From assembly GCA_958510825.1 (NCBI GenBank), contig OY294048.1:14091589-14155588 (forward strand): a stretch of DNA of 64,000 bases, given 5' to 3'. Each line of letters starts with the position of its first letter. Position 1 is the stretch's first letter. This document shows, piece after piece, positions 43,100-54,079 of the stretch. Below the pieces are notes generated by a model, which did no database searches, was not told the DNA's origin, and saw only the letters and a program-made list of their open reading frames with translations. A program made the translations under genes and the position numbers. Source of the DNA: Brachypterus glaber (Eukaryota > Arthropoda > Insecta > Coleoptera > Kateretidae).

Positions 43100-44500
43100 T
43101 TTTTTTCTTTAATTTTAAGTGCATAAAGGGGCTATCGGACATTTTTTGAATGTAAAATATATAATTGCTTTTATTAATACATATTCGTATTTATCCTAAA
43201 AAGAATAATCAAAACAACAAATATTATTGGCAACTTTATGTAAAAACAGTTTAACCGCCAAATAAACAAGATAATTTTGAAAGAGCTACAATCCTTTTAA
43301 GGAGTGATTTCTATAAACATATGACCAAAACCGAGTCGTAAAAGATCTATCCCTTTCAAAAGGGGTTCCAAAAATTCAATTTTTATTGAATAACTCAGAA
43401 ACTCTTTGTGTTGTACCAACGAGATTTGCATGTGATATATCCTTAATAAGGAATATCAGTCGATGGTATTTGCATGTGGTTATTTTCAACAGGGGCGTCT
43501 GAAATAGGGGGGGGGGGGGGGCTTATGACTTTTTTGCCCCAAACTTTTCGATGGGTTAACTTTTTTGTGAATTTTTTATTAGAATAGTATTCCTAAGGTA
43601 AATACAATGAAAAATACATAAAACAGTACTCTTGTAATGACAAGATTAACTATTTTTCAGAAAAATACAATTTAAGGCAAAATGTTGAGTTAAATTTCTA
43701 AAATATTGACTTAGACCCAAATCCTAAAACCTAGCTACGCCATGGCGCGCTACTGGAATAGGTGGGTACTGAGAGAGACAGACAAAAAGACAGACCTATT
43801 TAAATCTCCCCTTTTCTATATTATTTAAACGTTTCACGATAGTCTGAATCAAAAAATTAAATATTACATGTTATTTTTGATTCATTTTAATTACGGGTGT
43901 AGCTACTGGGTAGCTACACCCGGTTCAGCACCCATAAATGTGTCTTAAAAGTAAGATTTTCATTTATTTTGTAAAAACTAGGGTTTTTTTCTTTTAATAA
44001 CATTTAGTTTTGATAATTATCAACGATTTAACAATTTAAATCGTTCAAAAAATGAGTAAAAAAAAGTAAAATTAGTATTAATTTGGTTCTGTCAGTTATC
44101 TGAAAATTTTCCATAAGAGACCGCAAAAGTACCGTTAGATAGAGAGTTTAATTCCGAAAAAAAGTCAATGTTTACACTACACAAACTGATAGTCACAGAA
44201 AAAAAATCTAACTTAAAGCTATTTAAATCACTTTTTGAACGGAACATAAAAAATTTGTAAAAATATTCTCTGGGCCAGGCCGAACCTGCGTAAATTTGTT
44301 ACATGATTCGGAGAGTGGGTAAAATAAATATCTTTTTTTTTTCCTGTCATGAATGTCTAGATATAAAAATTCAATTAAAAACGGTTTACAATAAATACAT
44401 TTCAGGTATAAAAATGGCCGTATTATTTAATTGAAACAATAGCAGTTCCTATGGAATTTCTGTTGAAATGTAAAATATGGGCATGTCCACTAGAAAAGGT
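43100..44500. other. Intron sequence with degenerate repeats
   Basis: A poly-G run (about 18) at 43508-43521 beside TCCTTTTAAGGAGTGATTTC-like text resembles transposon ends seen elsewhere. A GACA-rich run is at 43770-43795. No gene. Confidence 0.4.
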
Positions 44501-44501
44501 A

Positions 44502-44745
44502 CACTGAAAGAAATTACATTGAAAAGGTGTAAAAAAATGTGTAAATTTTACACCTTTATAAAAATGTACATCAACATTTATGTGACACTACACACGTGAG
44601 GTGATTTTGACCTAGAGTTGGTATTTTTACATCCATACCTTCTGCAACAATACACTCGGAGCTGAAGAAAGTGTATTTTTATAAAAATACCTTCAGCAAC
44701 AATACACCCGAAGTGTAAAAATCACACTTCTGATGTACAAGCCAG
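44502..44745. repeat. ACACTGAAAGAAATTAC element end with internal duplication
   Basis: TACACTGAAAGAAATTACAT begins a segment rich in GTGTAAA / TTTACAC. Two direct copies of ACCTTC(T/A)GCAACAATACAC lie at about 44637 and 44691. A similar start is at 41029, and TTTACAGTGTA is at about 46162, the possible other end. Confidence 0.5.
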
Positions 44746-45176
44746 CCAATCGCGGGCGTTAAGCTAGTCACGTGACTCGAGAAGCCATAATTCCTGCCAT
44801 CGAGTCTGGTGGCTGTCGACCATTATAATTGTTTACGTTTATAAGAGCGTACGTATAATTTTGTGTGTGCTAGATTTTTCAAAGAAATAATTGGTAAGTG
44901 TTGATTAAAAGTAAATATTTAAAAAGTATGATTAATACAATATCCTTAAAACATACATTTTATAATATTTTACTTATTTAGGCGGTAACACTGGCCTGCA
45001 AATTTTGAGACTTGTGTATGTTTTCTGTTTCTATTTTATATTGGTACTTTTTGTAGCGCTGATTACGAATATACATTTTATTTTTCTGTTGCGTAGTTTT
45101 TCCATAAAACACTATTCATAAATAGAAAAATAACAAAATGGTTATTCTATTTTTTTTAATAAATTGAAGGGTTTTA

Positions 45177-45300
45177 GGGAACGTTCAAGTATTACGTAAC
45201 GCAAATTTTGATCATTTTGGACTTTCCCAAAGCTGTTTTCGGTAGTTGGGAAAACCGGAGAGTACAGTTGGGAATTTTTTCAGAGTTGAGGACCTTTTTT
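45177..45300. repeat. Truncated GGGAACGTT MITE end beside AGTTGGGAAAA repeat
   Basis: TTAGGGAACGTTCAAGTATTACG and GCAAATTTTGATCATTTT match the end of the copy at 22232, then break at GGACTTTCCC. The following AGTTGGGAAAA phrases belong to the repeat at 23881-24275 in the other orientation. Confidence 0.7.
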
Positions 45301-45859
45301 TTCCTATGGATAGCAAAGTTGTTGCGGCAAAAACCTACCACAGTCTGGACTTGTTTATTTTATTAAATCTTCATGCAATAATAAAGTTTATGTTGGTAGT
45401 TTTATTTATTAAATCGAAATATACCTACAGTGTCTCAAAAGTGAAATATAGTGGATTAAAGCATTCCTTTGATAAATTATATCTTTATTCTGGAGCCAAA
45501 AACATGAAATTAACGCCAAGATTTAGAATTGCCTGTCAACATAAACACAAAATTTGTTGCAGACTATTTCGGAAAATCGGCAAAATTATAAATATAATGT
45601 AAATTTAATGCATCCTGGAATCCCGGCTATTCTTAAATTGATTTTAGCTATTTTGAACTAAACACGCTCGACTATAAAAAGTTTTTCTCTTGCTATATAA
45701 TTACTATTATTGTTATAAAGAAACTTTTATTATATTAATGCTTAAAATGGATTACCTTAATTTTTATTTATTTAAAATAATGACATTGGTTAAATATAAC
45801 TATTTTTTTGAAGAAGGCACGGAATTTTTAGCACCAGCATCCTTCACTAGCTCAAAATT

Positions 45860-45990
45860 ATTGGAATCCTATAGGGCTGCGTATCTTAAAAACGAAAAAC
45901 GGAACCCTCATAGAATCCCTTTATTGCTCGTCCGTCCGTCCGTCCGACACAACCGTTTATTTTAGGAACTTTATAACCTAGAAATCTGAC
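45860..45990. repeat. CCGTCCGTCC-bearing degenerate repeat
   Basis: CTATAGGGCTGCGTATCTTA, AACGGAACCCTCATAGAATC and GTCCGTCCGTCCGTCCG in this order look like a dispersed insect repeat type. The frame through it is not a recognised protein. Confidence 0.4.
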
Positions 45991-46360
45991 ATTTTAAATT
46001 GATCAGGGTTTATAATTTTTTAGATTTTAGTAAAATTATGGGGTTTCGTACAAATAGACGGGAAAATTTAGTTTTATTAGACTAAATTTTAATTGAAACT
46101 AATATAAATAGGTTTAAGTGTATTAGAAATGTTGTAAAAAATAATGAATAAGGGTTAAAATTTACAGTGTACATTGTACACCTGGCATTATTAAAACACA
46201 CTAAGGCTGTAAAAACATGGGTGTAACCGCCTTAATTACAATTCGGAATTCGAAAAATCTATTTTAAAACGAAAATTTATTAAATTGAACCCAAAATAAC
46301 ATACAGTAAATTGAATATTTGCCCAAGCAATGTCGAAGAGCTTAAAAAATGACAAAGAAA

Positions 46361-46565
46361 ACACACAGAACCAAGGACACATGTCTTTAGATATGTTTAA
46401 AGCCATATTCTCTTGTTTCTAGGCTAGCATTTCTTTGAACCAGAAGTCAATGTCCTTAAATGAAGAGCACGAGTTTTTAAATAAAGATCCGCGCTCTTCA
46501 TTAAAGGAAACGGTAGCCTTGAAACAAGAGAGTATAGCGTGTCAAGGAATCCTTTTTTTCTGTGC
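46361..46565. mobile_element. Foldback MITE, CTTGAACCAAGGACACGTG family, copy 3
   Basis: AACCAAGGACACATGTCTTT, AAGCCATATTCTCTTGTTTC and GAAGAGCACGAG on the left, with partial complements ending GTCAAGGAATCCTTTTTTTCTGTG. The left terminal segment and part of the right arm are deleted. The intact right end shows the CACAGAAAAAAAGGATTCC terminus. Confidence 0.82.
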
Positions 46566-46569
46566 ACCA

Positions 46570-48060
46570 TTACCGCTACTACTATCGATGCTCCGGTGAC
46601 TTAATGCATTATTGAATTGACCAAGTTTAGAGATATAACAGTTTAGAACTTAGAGATATAACAGTTTAGAACTTTATCTAAGTTACCTAAGTTAGGTACC
46701 GATATAAGAATGGACTGAATTTTGATAACAACATGTTGTAACTAGCATCTTATTTTTTTTGTGTAGAGAAGCTGGGCGTTTTTTGTCATATTGTCATGTT
46801 ATTTGATCTAAAAAAAACTTGGCAGGTAGTGTACCCACTTTGTTCTTGAAATGCTGACGCCACTGATTTACAATTAAATCAATCTTTTGCGATTGAAACC
46901 CTTTAAAATATTTATCGGGTCGGCATAAACTTACACTTGCGAAACACTGATTCATCCATTCAACATATTTAAAGAGTGCAACTTTCATAAGATATTTGAA
47001 TATTTTTTTTTCTGTGTCTAAATTATTTTTATAAGATTATTAATATACTATTAATATTAGTGTTATCGAAAATAAAAATATTTTTGAAATTATGGCCCTC
47101 ATATTTTACATTTTATAATTTTAACCTAAAATTCAGATTCATTGACCCCGAAAACCCCCGCAGTAATATTTTTTGTAAAAAAGCTTTAATTTTTGAAATT
47201 ACGTCCACCACATTTTATTTGCCATTTTGAATTTTGAAATGTTTACACAAAACCCCAAAAACGAACTTTTTCTCATTGCGTTTATCTCCTTTTAATAAAC
47301 AAATGCCTAATTTCTACCTTTAATGTTTTTTTTTACACTATGCAATTGTAATTTTGACAATAGCAAAATATACGTAGATTTTTATGGATAGGCCAGCGCG
47401 TTCTCAACTTAACGATTAAAGCGTCGTAAAGCAGGATGGATGCACAATAGCATATAGTAATCAATCGACGTATATTATAAAGTAGTTCGATATATCTAAT
47501 TTTAAAAAATGTCTGTTATTTCGGTTTCGCAAAAAAAAATAACATTTTTGTTTTTCCTGAAAAAGAGCACTTGAGTCAATAGCGTTTAACCCCTTATGAA
47601 AATTCTACTCTTCGTTTATAAAGAAACGCCGACATTATTTTACTACTTACGTTTTTATTTTATTTAAATGCATGGCGCGTATATATTTTTTATTATTGTT
47701 ATGTCTGACTTTAATTTTTACGACACAAATTGATTTATATTAAAGATATTGAAGTAAAATTCACAGAAAAATTGCGATTTAAATTAAAAAGGCATTTGAT
47801 TTTTGTTTAGTTTTCCCATTAGGCAATACTAGGCAATTGCCTAGTAATTTTAAGGGGCGGCAAACAGGGACGATCCGAGCAAGTAATATTATAGTAAGAC
47901 GATCTAAAACACATAGTCTATATTCCGGAATGTTATTTTGATATCTGTCGGCTTATGACCGACTTTCTTTGTTGTTAGTTTGTTGTGGACACGTTTGCCA
48001 GACATTATCATAACATAATCATGTTTATTACTAGAAGTAATTTACTACTATTATTACAGT
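46570..48060. other. AT-rich intron sequence, nothing recognised
   Basis: No gene. AGGCAATACTAGGCAATTGCC at about 47822 is a small imperfect palindrome and direct repeat. Confidence 0.4.
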
Positions 48061-48381
48061 AAGGCTGCTCTCCTTGCCTTATCCTCTTGCAGGATAACAT
48101 CGAGATCTGTGGCCGACTGTAAACAAGTCCTAAACAGACTTGCAACTAACAACTATCTTAGACTAATCTGGGTACCCGGCCTCAGCGATATCCCCGGTAA
48201 TGAATCAGCCGACCAGCTTGCTAGGGAGGGTTCAGCCAGTCCATTTATTGGACCTGAGCCTTCGCTTGGGTTGTCGAACTGCGTCATTAAAAGGGATATA
48301 AAAACCTGGCTTAATCGAAGTTTTATCCAACACTGGGCTTCCCAGCAGGTTCAAGCAAAATTGCTCATCAAAGAGCCCTGA
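48061..48381 (+). pseudogene. LINE RNase H domain remnant
   Basis: The in-frame translation begins KAALLALSSCRITSRSVADC, typical of the RNase H region after the SDSQ motif. It continues LIWVPGLSDIPGNESADQLA (residues about 37-56), matching the VPGHSGIxGNExAD motif. The motif His is Leu here, and a stop follows LLIKEP. Later frames still encode FLTGHGTFNNLLYKMKI and KRCRFCN, a C-terminal zinc-binding segment, so the copy is disabled by frame breaks. Confidence 0.82.
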
Positions 48382-48798
48382 TTTTCCAATACAAAAACAC
48401 TTATTCAACTAAATAAGAAAAAACTCAGAACTATTACCAGTTTTCTAACTGGTCATGGTACTTTCAACAATCTTCTTTATAAAATGAAAATTATCCAAAG
48501 CAAACGCTGTAGATTCTGCAACTATGATAAACTGCATCCCACATTTTGGGACAATGTCCTGTCTTCTCACAAAAAAGACTGCGATTTTTAGGTTCACCAT
48601 CAGTGCAACCTAGCGATTTAGTCGAACTTTTATTGGGGCAGATCATCGCCTTTTTAGATGCCTGCCCCCATGGAATATCATCCTAATTAAATGATGTGTC
48701 ATCTAGATGACTGCAGCATGCACAATGGATCTTAGGTCTGAGTGCCGTGGCTATTACTTGGTAATAACCACACCGCTTCTGATGATGATGATGATGAC
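48061..48798 (+). mobile_element. 5'-truncated LINE carrying RNase H and C-terminal domain
   Basis: The left break lies at the first in-frame codons (AAG GCT GCT CTC). Coding text is followed by a 3' untranslated part with GGTAATAACCACACCGCTTC and a (GAT)n tail at 48779-48798. The family is different from the LINE at 32.6-35.5 kb because it carries an RNase H domain, as in I-type or Loa/R1-related clades. Confidence 0.82.
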
Positions 48799-49391
48799 TA
48801 TAGTATTTGTTAGGAACAGGTAACTTCCACAGATTGTCATCTAGACAGCTAGATTCCCGCCAAATTTGAATTTCACTGGACGTGTTTTCTTTGGGTTAAT
48901 CTAAAATTTTCAAATTCAGTAAAGGAAGATTTTTTTCTCATTTCTCTAGATCAGACCACCATGGCAGGAATACTAGATTTAGGTCTTAAGTTAGCAAGGT
49001 GTCTCGCCTGAGCTTGAGTTAACAGATTTATTAGCTTTATAAGGCAAACTAAGCTTAGTTTGCATTGTGGATCAGATAATTCGATTATTTTCGTTCTTTC
49101 TGAGTGTCTCTTTATTTTTCATTATTTTCGTCACGAATACATGCATGTCTGTGTTTTTGTTCTTTTTTTTTTGGTATTTTATTCTGATAATAAGACATGT
49201 AACTATATTAAAAGAACAGCACTGATTTGACAATTGGGTGTTTGGCAATTTCATAGGTAAAATAATATTTTGACATGTAGAAATGCGGTATTGTCAATAT
49301 TTTGACAGAACATATCGTGGTCAGTTTTGTCTTATTTTTGTACATTTCTTCGGTATTTTTGTTAATATTTTTTTAATAATACCAATCAAAA
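48799..49391. promoter_or_regulatory. Upstream region of the CCDC42-like gene
   Basis: About 590 bp between a LINE tail and the start codon. TCAGTTTTGT at about 49320 is initiator-like. No TATA box was seen at the expected distance. The region also contains the palindromic-looking AAACTAAGCTTAGTTTGC at 49047-49064. Confidence 0.3.
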
Positions 49392-50333
49392 ATGTGTGAT
49401 AGATATGTATCTATATCGAATGATACAGCTCCGGAGAATAAAGTGGCTGAGTACAAATTTTCCCAAAAACTTACCAAACTTCCAAAGATTTTTCCGGATG
49501 CATATCGAATTTCAGACAGAAAACCTGAAATAAGACTGGCCAATGCTGAAAGAAAGTTAGTAAATACGTGCAATAATTTGGAGATTTTAAGAAAGAAAAA
49601 TCAGGTCATAAGACTAGATTTGGACAAGCAATGGAAACAGTTGGAAGAAAACGAGAAGCAGTTTCACGTTAACTTTACCCATTTTAACGATTTTCTGAGC
49701 GATAACAATAACAAAAGGAAGAGGGCTCAAATAAGAGTTGCTTTTAACGAAGATATCGTCAAACAGAAGCAACAAGCAATCGACCAAATGAGGCCTGTTT
49801 ACGAAAAATATGATAACATCCGTTTAGTCATGGAAGATAAAACCAAAGAGCTTAAAATGTACGAGTTATTTTTAAACGACATTATAGCAGAAGCTCCGAA
49901 AGAATACAAAACAATTCCTGACGTAATCCATAGATTTATTTCACTGTTAGATACAAAGGCCGTACTTTACAATAAGCACCACGAACATGCCCTAGAGTTG
50001 GAAAAGGCTAAGAGTGATTTTGAAAAAATTGTTCAAAGTAAAACATTAGAAATAGTAGGCTTAAACAACTCTCTGATGGCATTACAGTCTAAGTTCGAAG
50101 AAGTCAAAATAAAGAAACTAAAATACGAAAGGGGATTTTTGGATATTTTATCTGAATGTATTTCAAAAATGATGGAGTATATGGTGACCAAAGAGAGTGT
50201 GAACAGAATTTACTACCATATTTGCTGGTCCAATCATATAGTTCCTACGTTTCAAGAAAATGATTATAAACGTCAACTAACTTTTATCAAAGAAAAATTG
50301 ACGAATATTAGTAAAAGAATTAAGCAAGCATGA
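49392..50333 (+). CDS. CCDC42/CFAP73-like coiled-coil axonemal protein (DUF4200)
   Basis: A complete 313-residue, intronless frame with ATG in a good context (TCAAAAATG). After a short N-terminal part (about 1-45), residues 50-160 are Lys/Glu-rich coiled coil containing the family signature FNDFLSDNNNKRKRA at 98-112. YELFLNDII (157-165) and IPDVIHRFISLLD (175-187) match the conserved second block of CCDC42/CCDC42B proteins. More coiled coil follows to about 245, then a C-terminal helical tail with ICWSNH and QLTFIKEKLTNI. Length agrees with the family (about 300-320). CFAP73-type proteins belong to the modifier-of-inner-arm complex of motile cilia, and CCDC42 is needed in sperm, so testis expression is expected. 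It sits within the presumed first intron of bab, same strand. Lack of introns could mean a retrogene. No signal peptide or membrane segment. Confidence 0.82.
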   Translation: MCDRYVSISNDTAPENKVAEYKFSQKLTKLPKIFPDAYRISDRKPEIRLANAERKLVNTCNNLEILRKKNQVIRLDLDKQWKQLEENEKQFHVNFTHFNDFLSDNNNKRKRAQIRVAFNEDIVKQKQQAIDQMRPVYEKYDNIRLVMEDKTKELKMYELFLNDIIAEAPKEYKTIPDVIHRFISLLDTKAVLYNKHHEHALELEKAKSDFEKIVQSKTLEIVGLNNSLMALQSKFEEVKIKKLKYERGFLDILSECISKMMEYMVTKESVNRIYYHICWSNHIVPTFQENDYKRQLTFIKEKLTNISKRIKQA

Positions 50334-50347
50334 TTTAACGTAAACTT

Positions 50348-50353
50348 AATAAA
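50348..50353 (+). terminator. Polyadenylation signal of the CCDC42-like gene
   Basis: AATAAA lies 15 bases after the TGA stop, giving a very short 3' untranslated region. Further TTTTTTATT-rich DNA follows. Confidence 0.6.
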
Positions 50354-50457
50354 ATTTATTAGCATAATAATTGATTTTTTATTCGATAAAATTATTATTA
50401 AATGTCCCCTCGTTCTATAGATTAAAATATATTACTTATTAAAACGAATTAAATATT

Positions 50458-50598
50458 TTATAACACTATAATAACTTTTATCGTCAGGTTTAGACCGTGT
50501 TGAAGAAATGCTCTAAAATTCAACTTTTCGTCTCTTTTTACTTCGACGCTGAGGTTGTTCTCTAGTTCTTGGTCGTCAATTTTTGCTTCTTCAGACAT
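50458..50598 (-). CDS. Possible 46-residue small protein overlapping an old palindromic repeat
   Basis: On the minus strand an ATG in GAGAAATG context opens 46 codons: acidic start MSEEAKIDDQELENNLSVEV, basic KRDEKLNFRAF, hydrophobic end LTIKVIIVL. No family is recognised. The second half overlaps sequence related to one arm of the palindromic family at 10757-10985 (shared GAGACGAAAAGT and AACACGGTCTAAACC). It is convergent with the CCDC42-like gene, 125 bp past its stop. It may be chance, a repeat-derived frame, or an exon of an unseen gene. Confidence 0.22.
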   Translation of the reverse strand: MSEEAKIDDQELENNLSVEVKRDEKLNFRAFLQHGLNLTIKVIIVL

Positions 50599-50996
50599 TT
50601 CTCAAACCAAACCAGACCAATTAAAGAACAAAGTAAACCCAGAATGACATGTGAAATACGAGGTGAAATTATATTAGCTCTAAAAAACTTTTTTTTTTAT
50701 AATTTGTAAATGCAGACTGGGACTGGATTTCTAGAATTATACAAATAATGTGAAGAAGGGCACTAATTTATAGAATTTGCGATTCAATAATCAAAATGCA
50801 AATTTTATAAATTCTAAATTACATTATAAAATCTTTTTGGAATATCCTTTAAATAAAATAAAATAAAATACCTACCTAAAAATTCATAAACTGGTGTTTT
50901 AATGAGATATACATTTTAGTTTGTATTTTTAGGAGAAGAACATTTTTATCATAAATGTAGGAACATTTATCTTTATTTATACAATATTTCTCCAAT

Positions 50997-51423
50997 TACA
51001 CGGAAAAAAAATTATAGCTAGGAGCGCTATAACACACATACCAAGCAAATTATAATCGCTTATTATATAAATACAAGGCTTTCTCTTACAATTATGGCAG
51101 TCAGTGTAAAAATTTATATGAAATACTTTAATTGTTTAGTGAATAATAAAATATAACAAATAGTATGGCATTTATAGCTTAAATAGATTTAATTATTGTC
51201 CGTGCTAATAATTTTTATAATATAATAAAATTTCTGTAAATTTATAATAGTGCCTGTAATAAATATAATCGTGTCTGTAATATATATAATCGTTTCCAAT
51301 TTATTTTTAACATTATTAGTTATTGTGTCCCTTATAATATATAGCTTAAATCACTATAATTTGCCACTGTTACCAAATATCTTATAATGTATAGCGCAGA
51401 GCCCACTAATTTCTTTCCGTGTA
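50997..51423. mobile_element. TACACGGAAAAAAAATTA TIR element
   Basis: TACACGGAAAAAAAATTATAGC and TAATTTCTTTCCGTGTA are inverted ends with TA at each border. The interior is rich in TATAGC and TATAATATATAGC phrases. About 427 bp, non-coding. Confidence 0.72.
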
Positions 51424-51607
51424 ATTGACAAATTTTTAATCTGTTTATTTCCTTTTTTCAGGTAAGCAAAGTCTACACATATATCGCTATAGGTACACGT
51501 AAGTTTATTAAACAATATTATATTAAACCCATATACAAACACCCCCCCCCCTCTTCCCCCAAAAAAAAATGTGATATACACTGGTTGTTTGCTTTGATCA
51601 TTCTTTG

Positions 51608-51990
51608 AAACTTAAATTAACCTCAGGCCTGCCGTGATCACTAAATTCATCTGTATGTTAAATTTTCTTGCAACAGATTTCGGCTAAAGTGAAGTTGATC
51701 CCAGTTCTCTATTGCACAGACTTTTTTTTACAAGTACCCATCGTCTGTTTTTTTTGCTAAACTTAAGATAACCTCAGGCCTGCCGTGATCACTGAATTCA
51801 TCTGTATGTTAAATTTTCTTGCAACAGATTTCGGCTAAAGTGGAGTTGATCCCAGTTCTCTATTGCACAGACTTTTTTTTACAAGTACCCATCGTCTGTT
51901 TTCTTTGCTAAACTTAAGATCCCAGTTCTGTATTGAACAGAGTTTTTTTACAAGTATCCATCGTTTTCTTTGTTAATTTTGTACATCTAA
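51608..51990 (+). repeat. 151-bp tandem repeat, 2.4 units
   Basis: AAACTTAA(A/G)(T/A)TAACCTCAGG starts at 51608 and 51759; AAACTTAAGATCCC starts the partial third unit at 51910. Units share CTGCCGTGATCACTRAATTC, TTGCAACAGATTTCGGCTAA and ACAAGTACCCATCGTCTG. Units 1 and 2 differ at only a few positions; unit 3 lacks the first 80 bp of the interior. Confidence 0.92.
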
Positions 51991-52439
51991 ATTTTGCTGG
52001 AGAACAGTGTAACATTAAACATTTTGTCTGCTAAATAAATCGGGCAAAAGGCGTAATTTAACAATCGTGTCGAGATTTGACACAAAATGAATTTAAAGCG
52101 CGTTAAATAGTGGATTTTGTGCTTGTCCAAACTGCATCATTAAAATATCGTTGTTACTTTCACCTTCGCACGAATAATAAACATTCCGGGCACCACCCCA
52201 CTTTGTATTATAATTTACTGATAATTACTTTTATTTGTATCGTTTTGTTTATTGGGTTTTTGCTGGTTTCATTAATTTGACATATTTTAAATCGATCTGA
52301 TAAATTAAGCTTTTGAAATATCGAAAGCTAATAATACGTTTATCACCACACTGAGCTTTAACCAAAGTTAGGTGGCGTTTGTATCTCAGTAAAATCATTG
52401 TGCTTTTCTTAAGGGACTTACCATACAAAGTAAGGTGAG

Positions 52440-53560
52440 ATTAAAGTTCCCAGAAAACCAAAATAGCTCGAAACTAGGGCACTAAATGCGAGATATTTTT
52501 TATGGTCTAGAAGCATCCTTAAAATGTCCCCAAATGCACACAACTACCCCTAATAATATAGCTCGCATTTTTATTCCTATTTTTTTTTTATCCATTTAAA
52601 ATAGCATGCTATTTTCGACATATAATAGATCGAAAATATCGACCTAAAATAGCACCTGAATAGCGTGCTATTGTTAATCCAAATAAAGTTAAAAATAACA
52701 TGCTATTTATGGCCTAAATTAGTTCAAAAATATCATGCTTTTTTCTACCTAGTTTAGCAGTATATTTTTGATCTATATTCTTGATAGAAATAAAACAGGG
52801 TGATATACGTAAAAAAAAGTTTATTATTTTTAAACAGGAGGATCATAATAGGTACAATATATTTGTTTGTGGTTCAGACTTGTATCACAACATACTTTAG
52901 ATATTTTTTTTTGAAAATTTTAATTTTCACATTCATGTTCTTCCTCACTACCTTAACTTTCGCTTTCACTCTTATTTACACAAATTTTCAGTATAATTTT
53001 AACTCTCATTTTCACTATTATTCACTATTCACTACTTCTGATTTTACCACAACAGCTCTCTTCTACCACTCCTGTATTCTTCTAAAACTTCACTGTCACT
53101 TTTACTTTTGTTCTGTACTTCTTTACTTCTTAAATAAGCTAAATAATCAAAATTTCTTTTTTTTTTCGATGATTTTTGAAAGACCTAAGAAGAATTTACA
53201 ATTCGTAAATTTTAAAAGCGGCGTGCATCATTTCTGAAAACATTAGTAATACTAAACGCCTGTTAAGAAAAAAGAAACAAAATAAATACTATTTTGAAAT
53301 ATTTGCTTGCATTTAATGCGAAAAATAGAAGCATTATTAGCGAGCTAAATTGATATAAGCAGTATATTTTGGACTTAAAATAGTTCATTTATAGCATGTT
53401 CTCAATTAAACCAATATAAGCTATACATTTTCGAAATAAAGTTTGTCATTATTAGTTCGTTCTAAATTTTATCAAATAAAGGCGTATATTATCGACCTAA
53501 AATAGTTTATTAATTTACCGTCTAAAACTAGGGAGCATTTATAATTAAAAATGGAACCTA
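52440..53560. repeat. Degenerate repeat rich in ATAGCATGCTAT and CGACCTAAAATAG
   Basis: AAAATAGCATGCTATTTTCG, ATATCGACCTAAAATAGCAC and related phrases recur every 50-70 bp from 52590 to 52790 and again from 53340 to 53540. CCCAGAAAACCAAAATAGCTCG at about 52449 recurs inverted near 61062. The 52800-53237 open frame in between is a TTC/ACT-rich low-complexity stretch without recognised domains. Confidence 0.55.
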
Positions 53561-53599
53561 TAATAATAAGACCTTAAATTAACATATAATTATGAGTTC

Positions 53600-54079
53600 T
53601 TTTAGACGTACAATTATAGCGCTCATTTTTCATTCAACTTTTGAGAAATATTTTGAACGTCTCAATAATTTCTTCCATTTTTCTTGCTATATGAAAGTAA
53701 GTTTAGGATGCTATATACTAGACTCTCAAGCTGGTTTTCTGGGCTTATATATTAGGTTTTCTTCGAAGATGATCTAACCTAAGATTTAGTATTAAAAGGA
53801 ACAATCGATACCATACCTAACTTTATAAACTAAACATTTCTAATTTTACATGAAAACAAAATGGATGGATGTATTTAGCATGTAAACAACGAATTGTCAA
53901 ATTTTTAGATTAAAGTGGCACAGCGCAGATGCAATCGTTTAAAATAAATCAAGTGAGTACGAACTTAGGTAAACGATGCATCGCGATAGTCGCGACCACA
54001 TGTTCCAGGGGTAACGGTAGTGATAAGCGGCTAAGTTGTGTGAAAGTTATTTAATTTGTAATAAAGATTGGTGACCACG
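53600..54079. other. Intron sequence, nothing recognised
   Basis: No gene. Somewhat less AT-rich at 53930-54060 without repeat assignment. Confidence 0.4.

Noticed and set aside
45246..45602. 118-codon frame
   Set aside because: Starts inside the AGTTGGGAAAA repeat and shows no domain.
52800..53237. 145-codon frame rich in Phe, Thr and Leu
   Set aside because: Low-complexity TTC/ACT-rich DNA between degenerate repeats; hydrophobic composition is expected from T-rich sequence.
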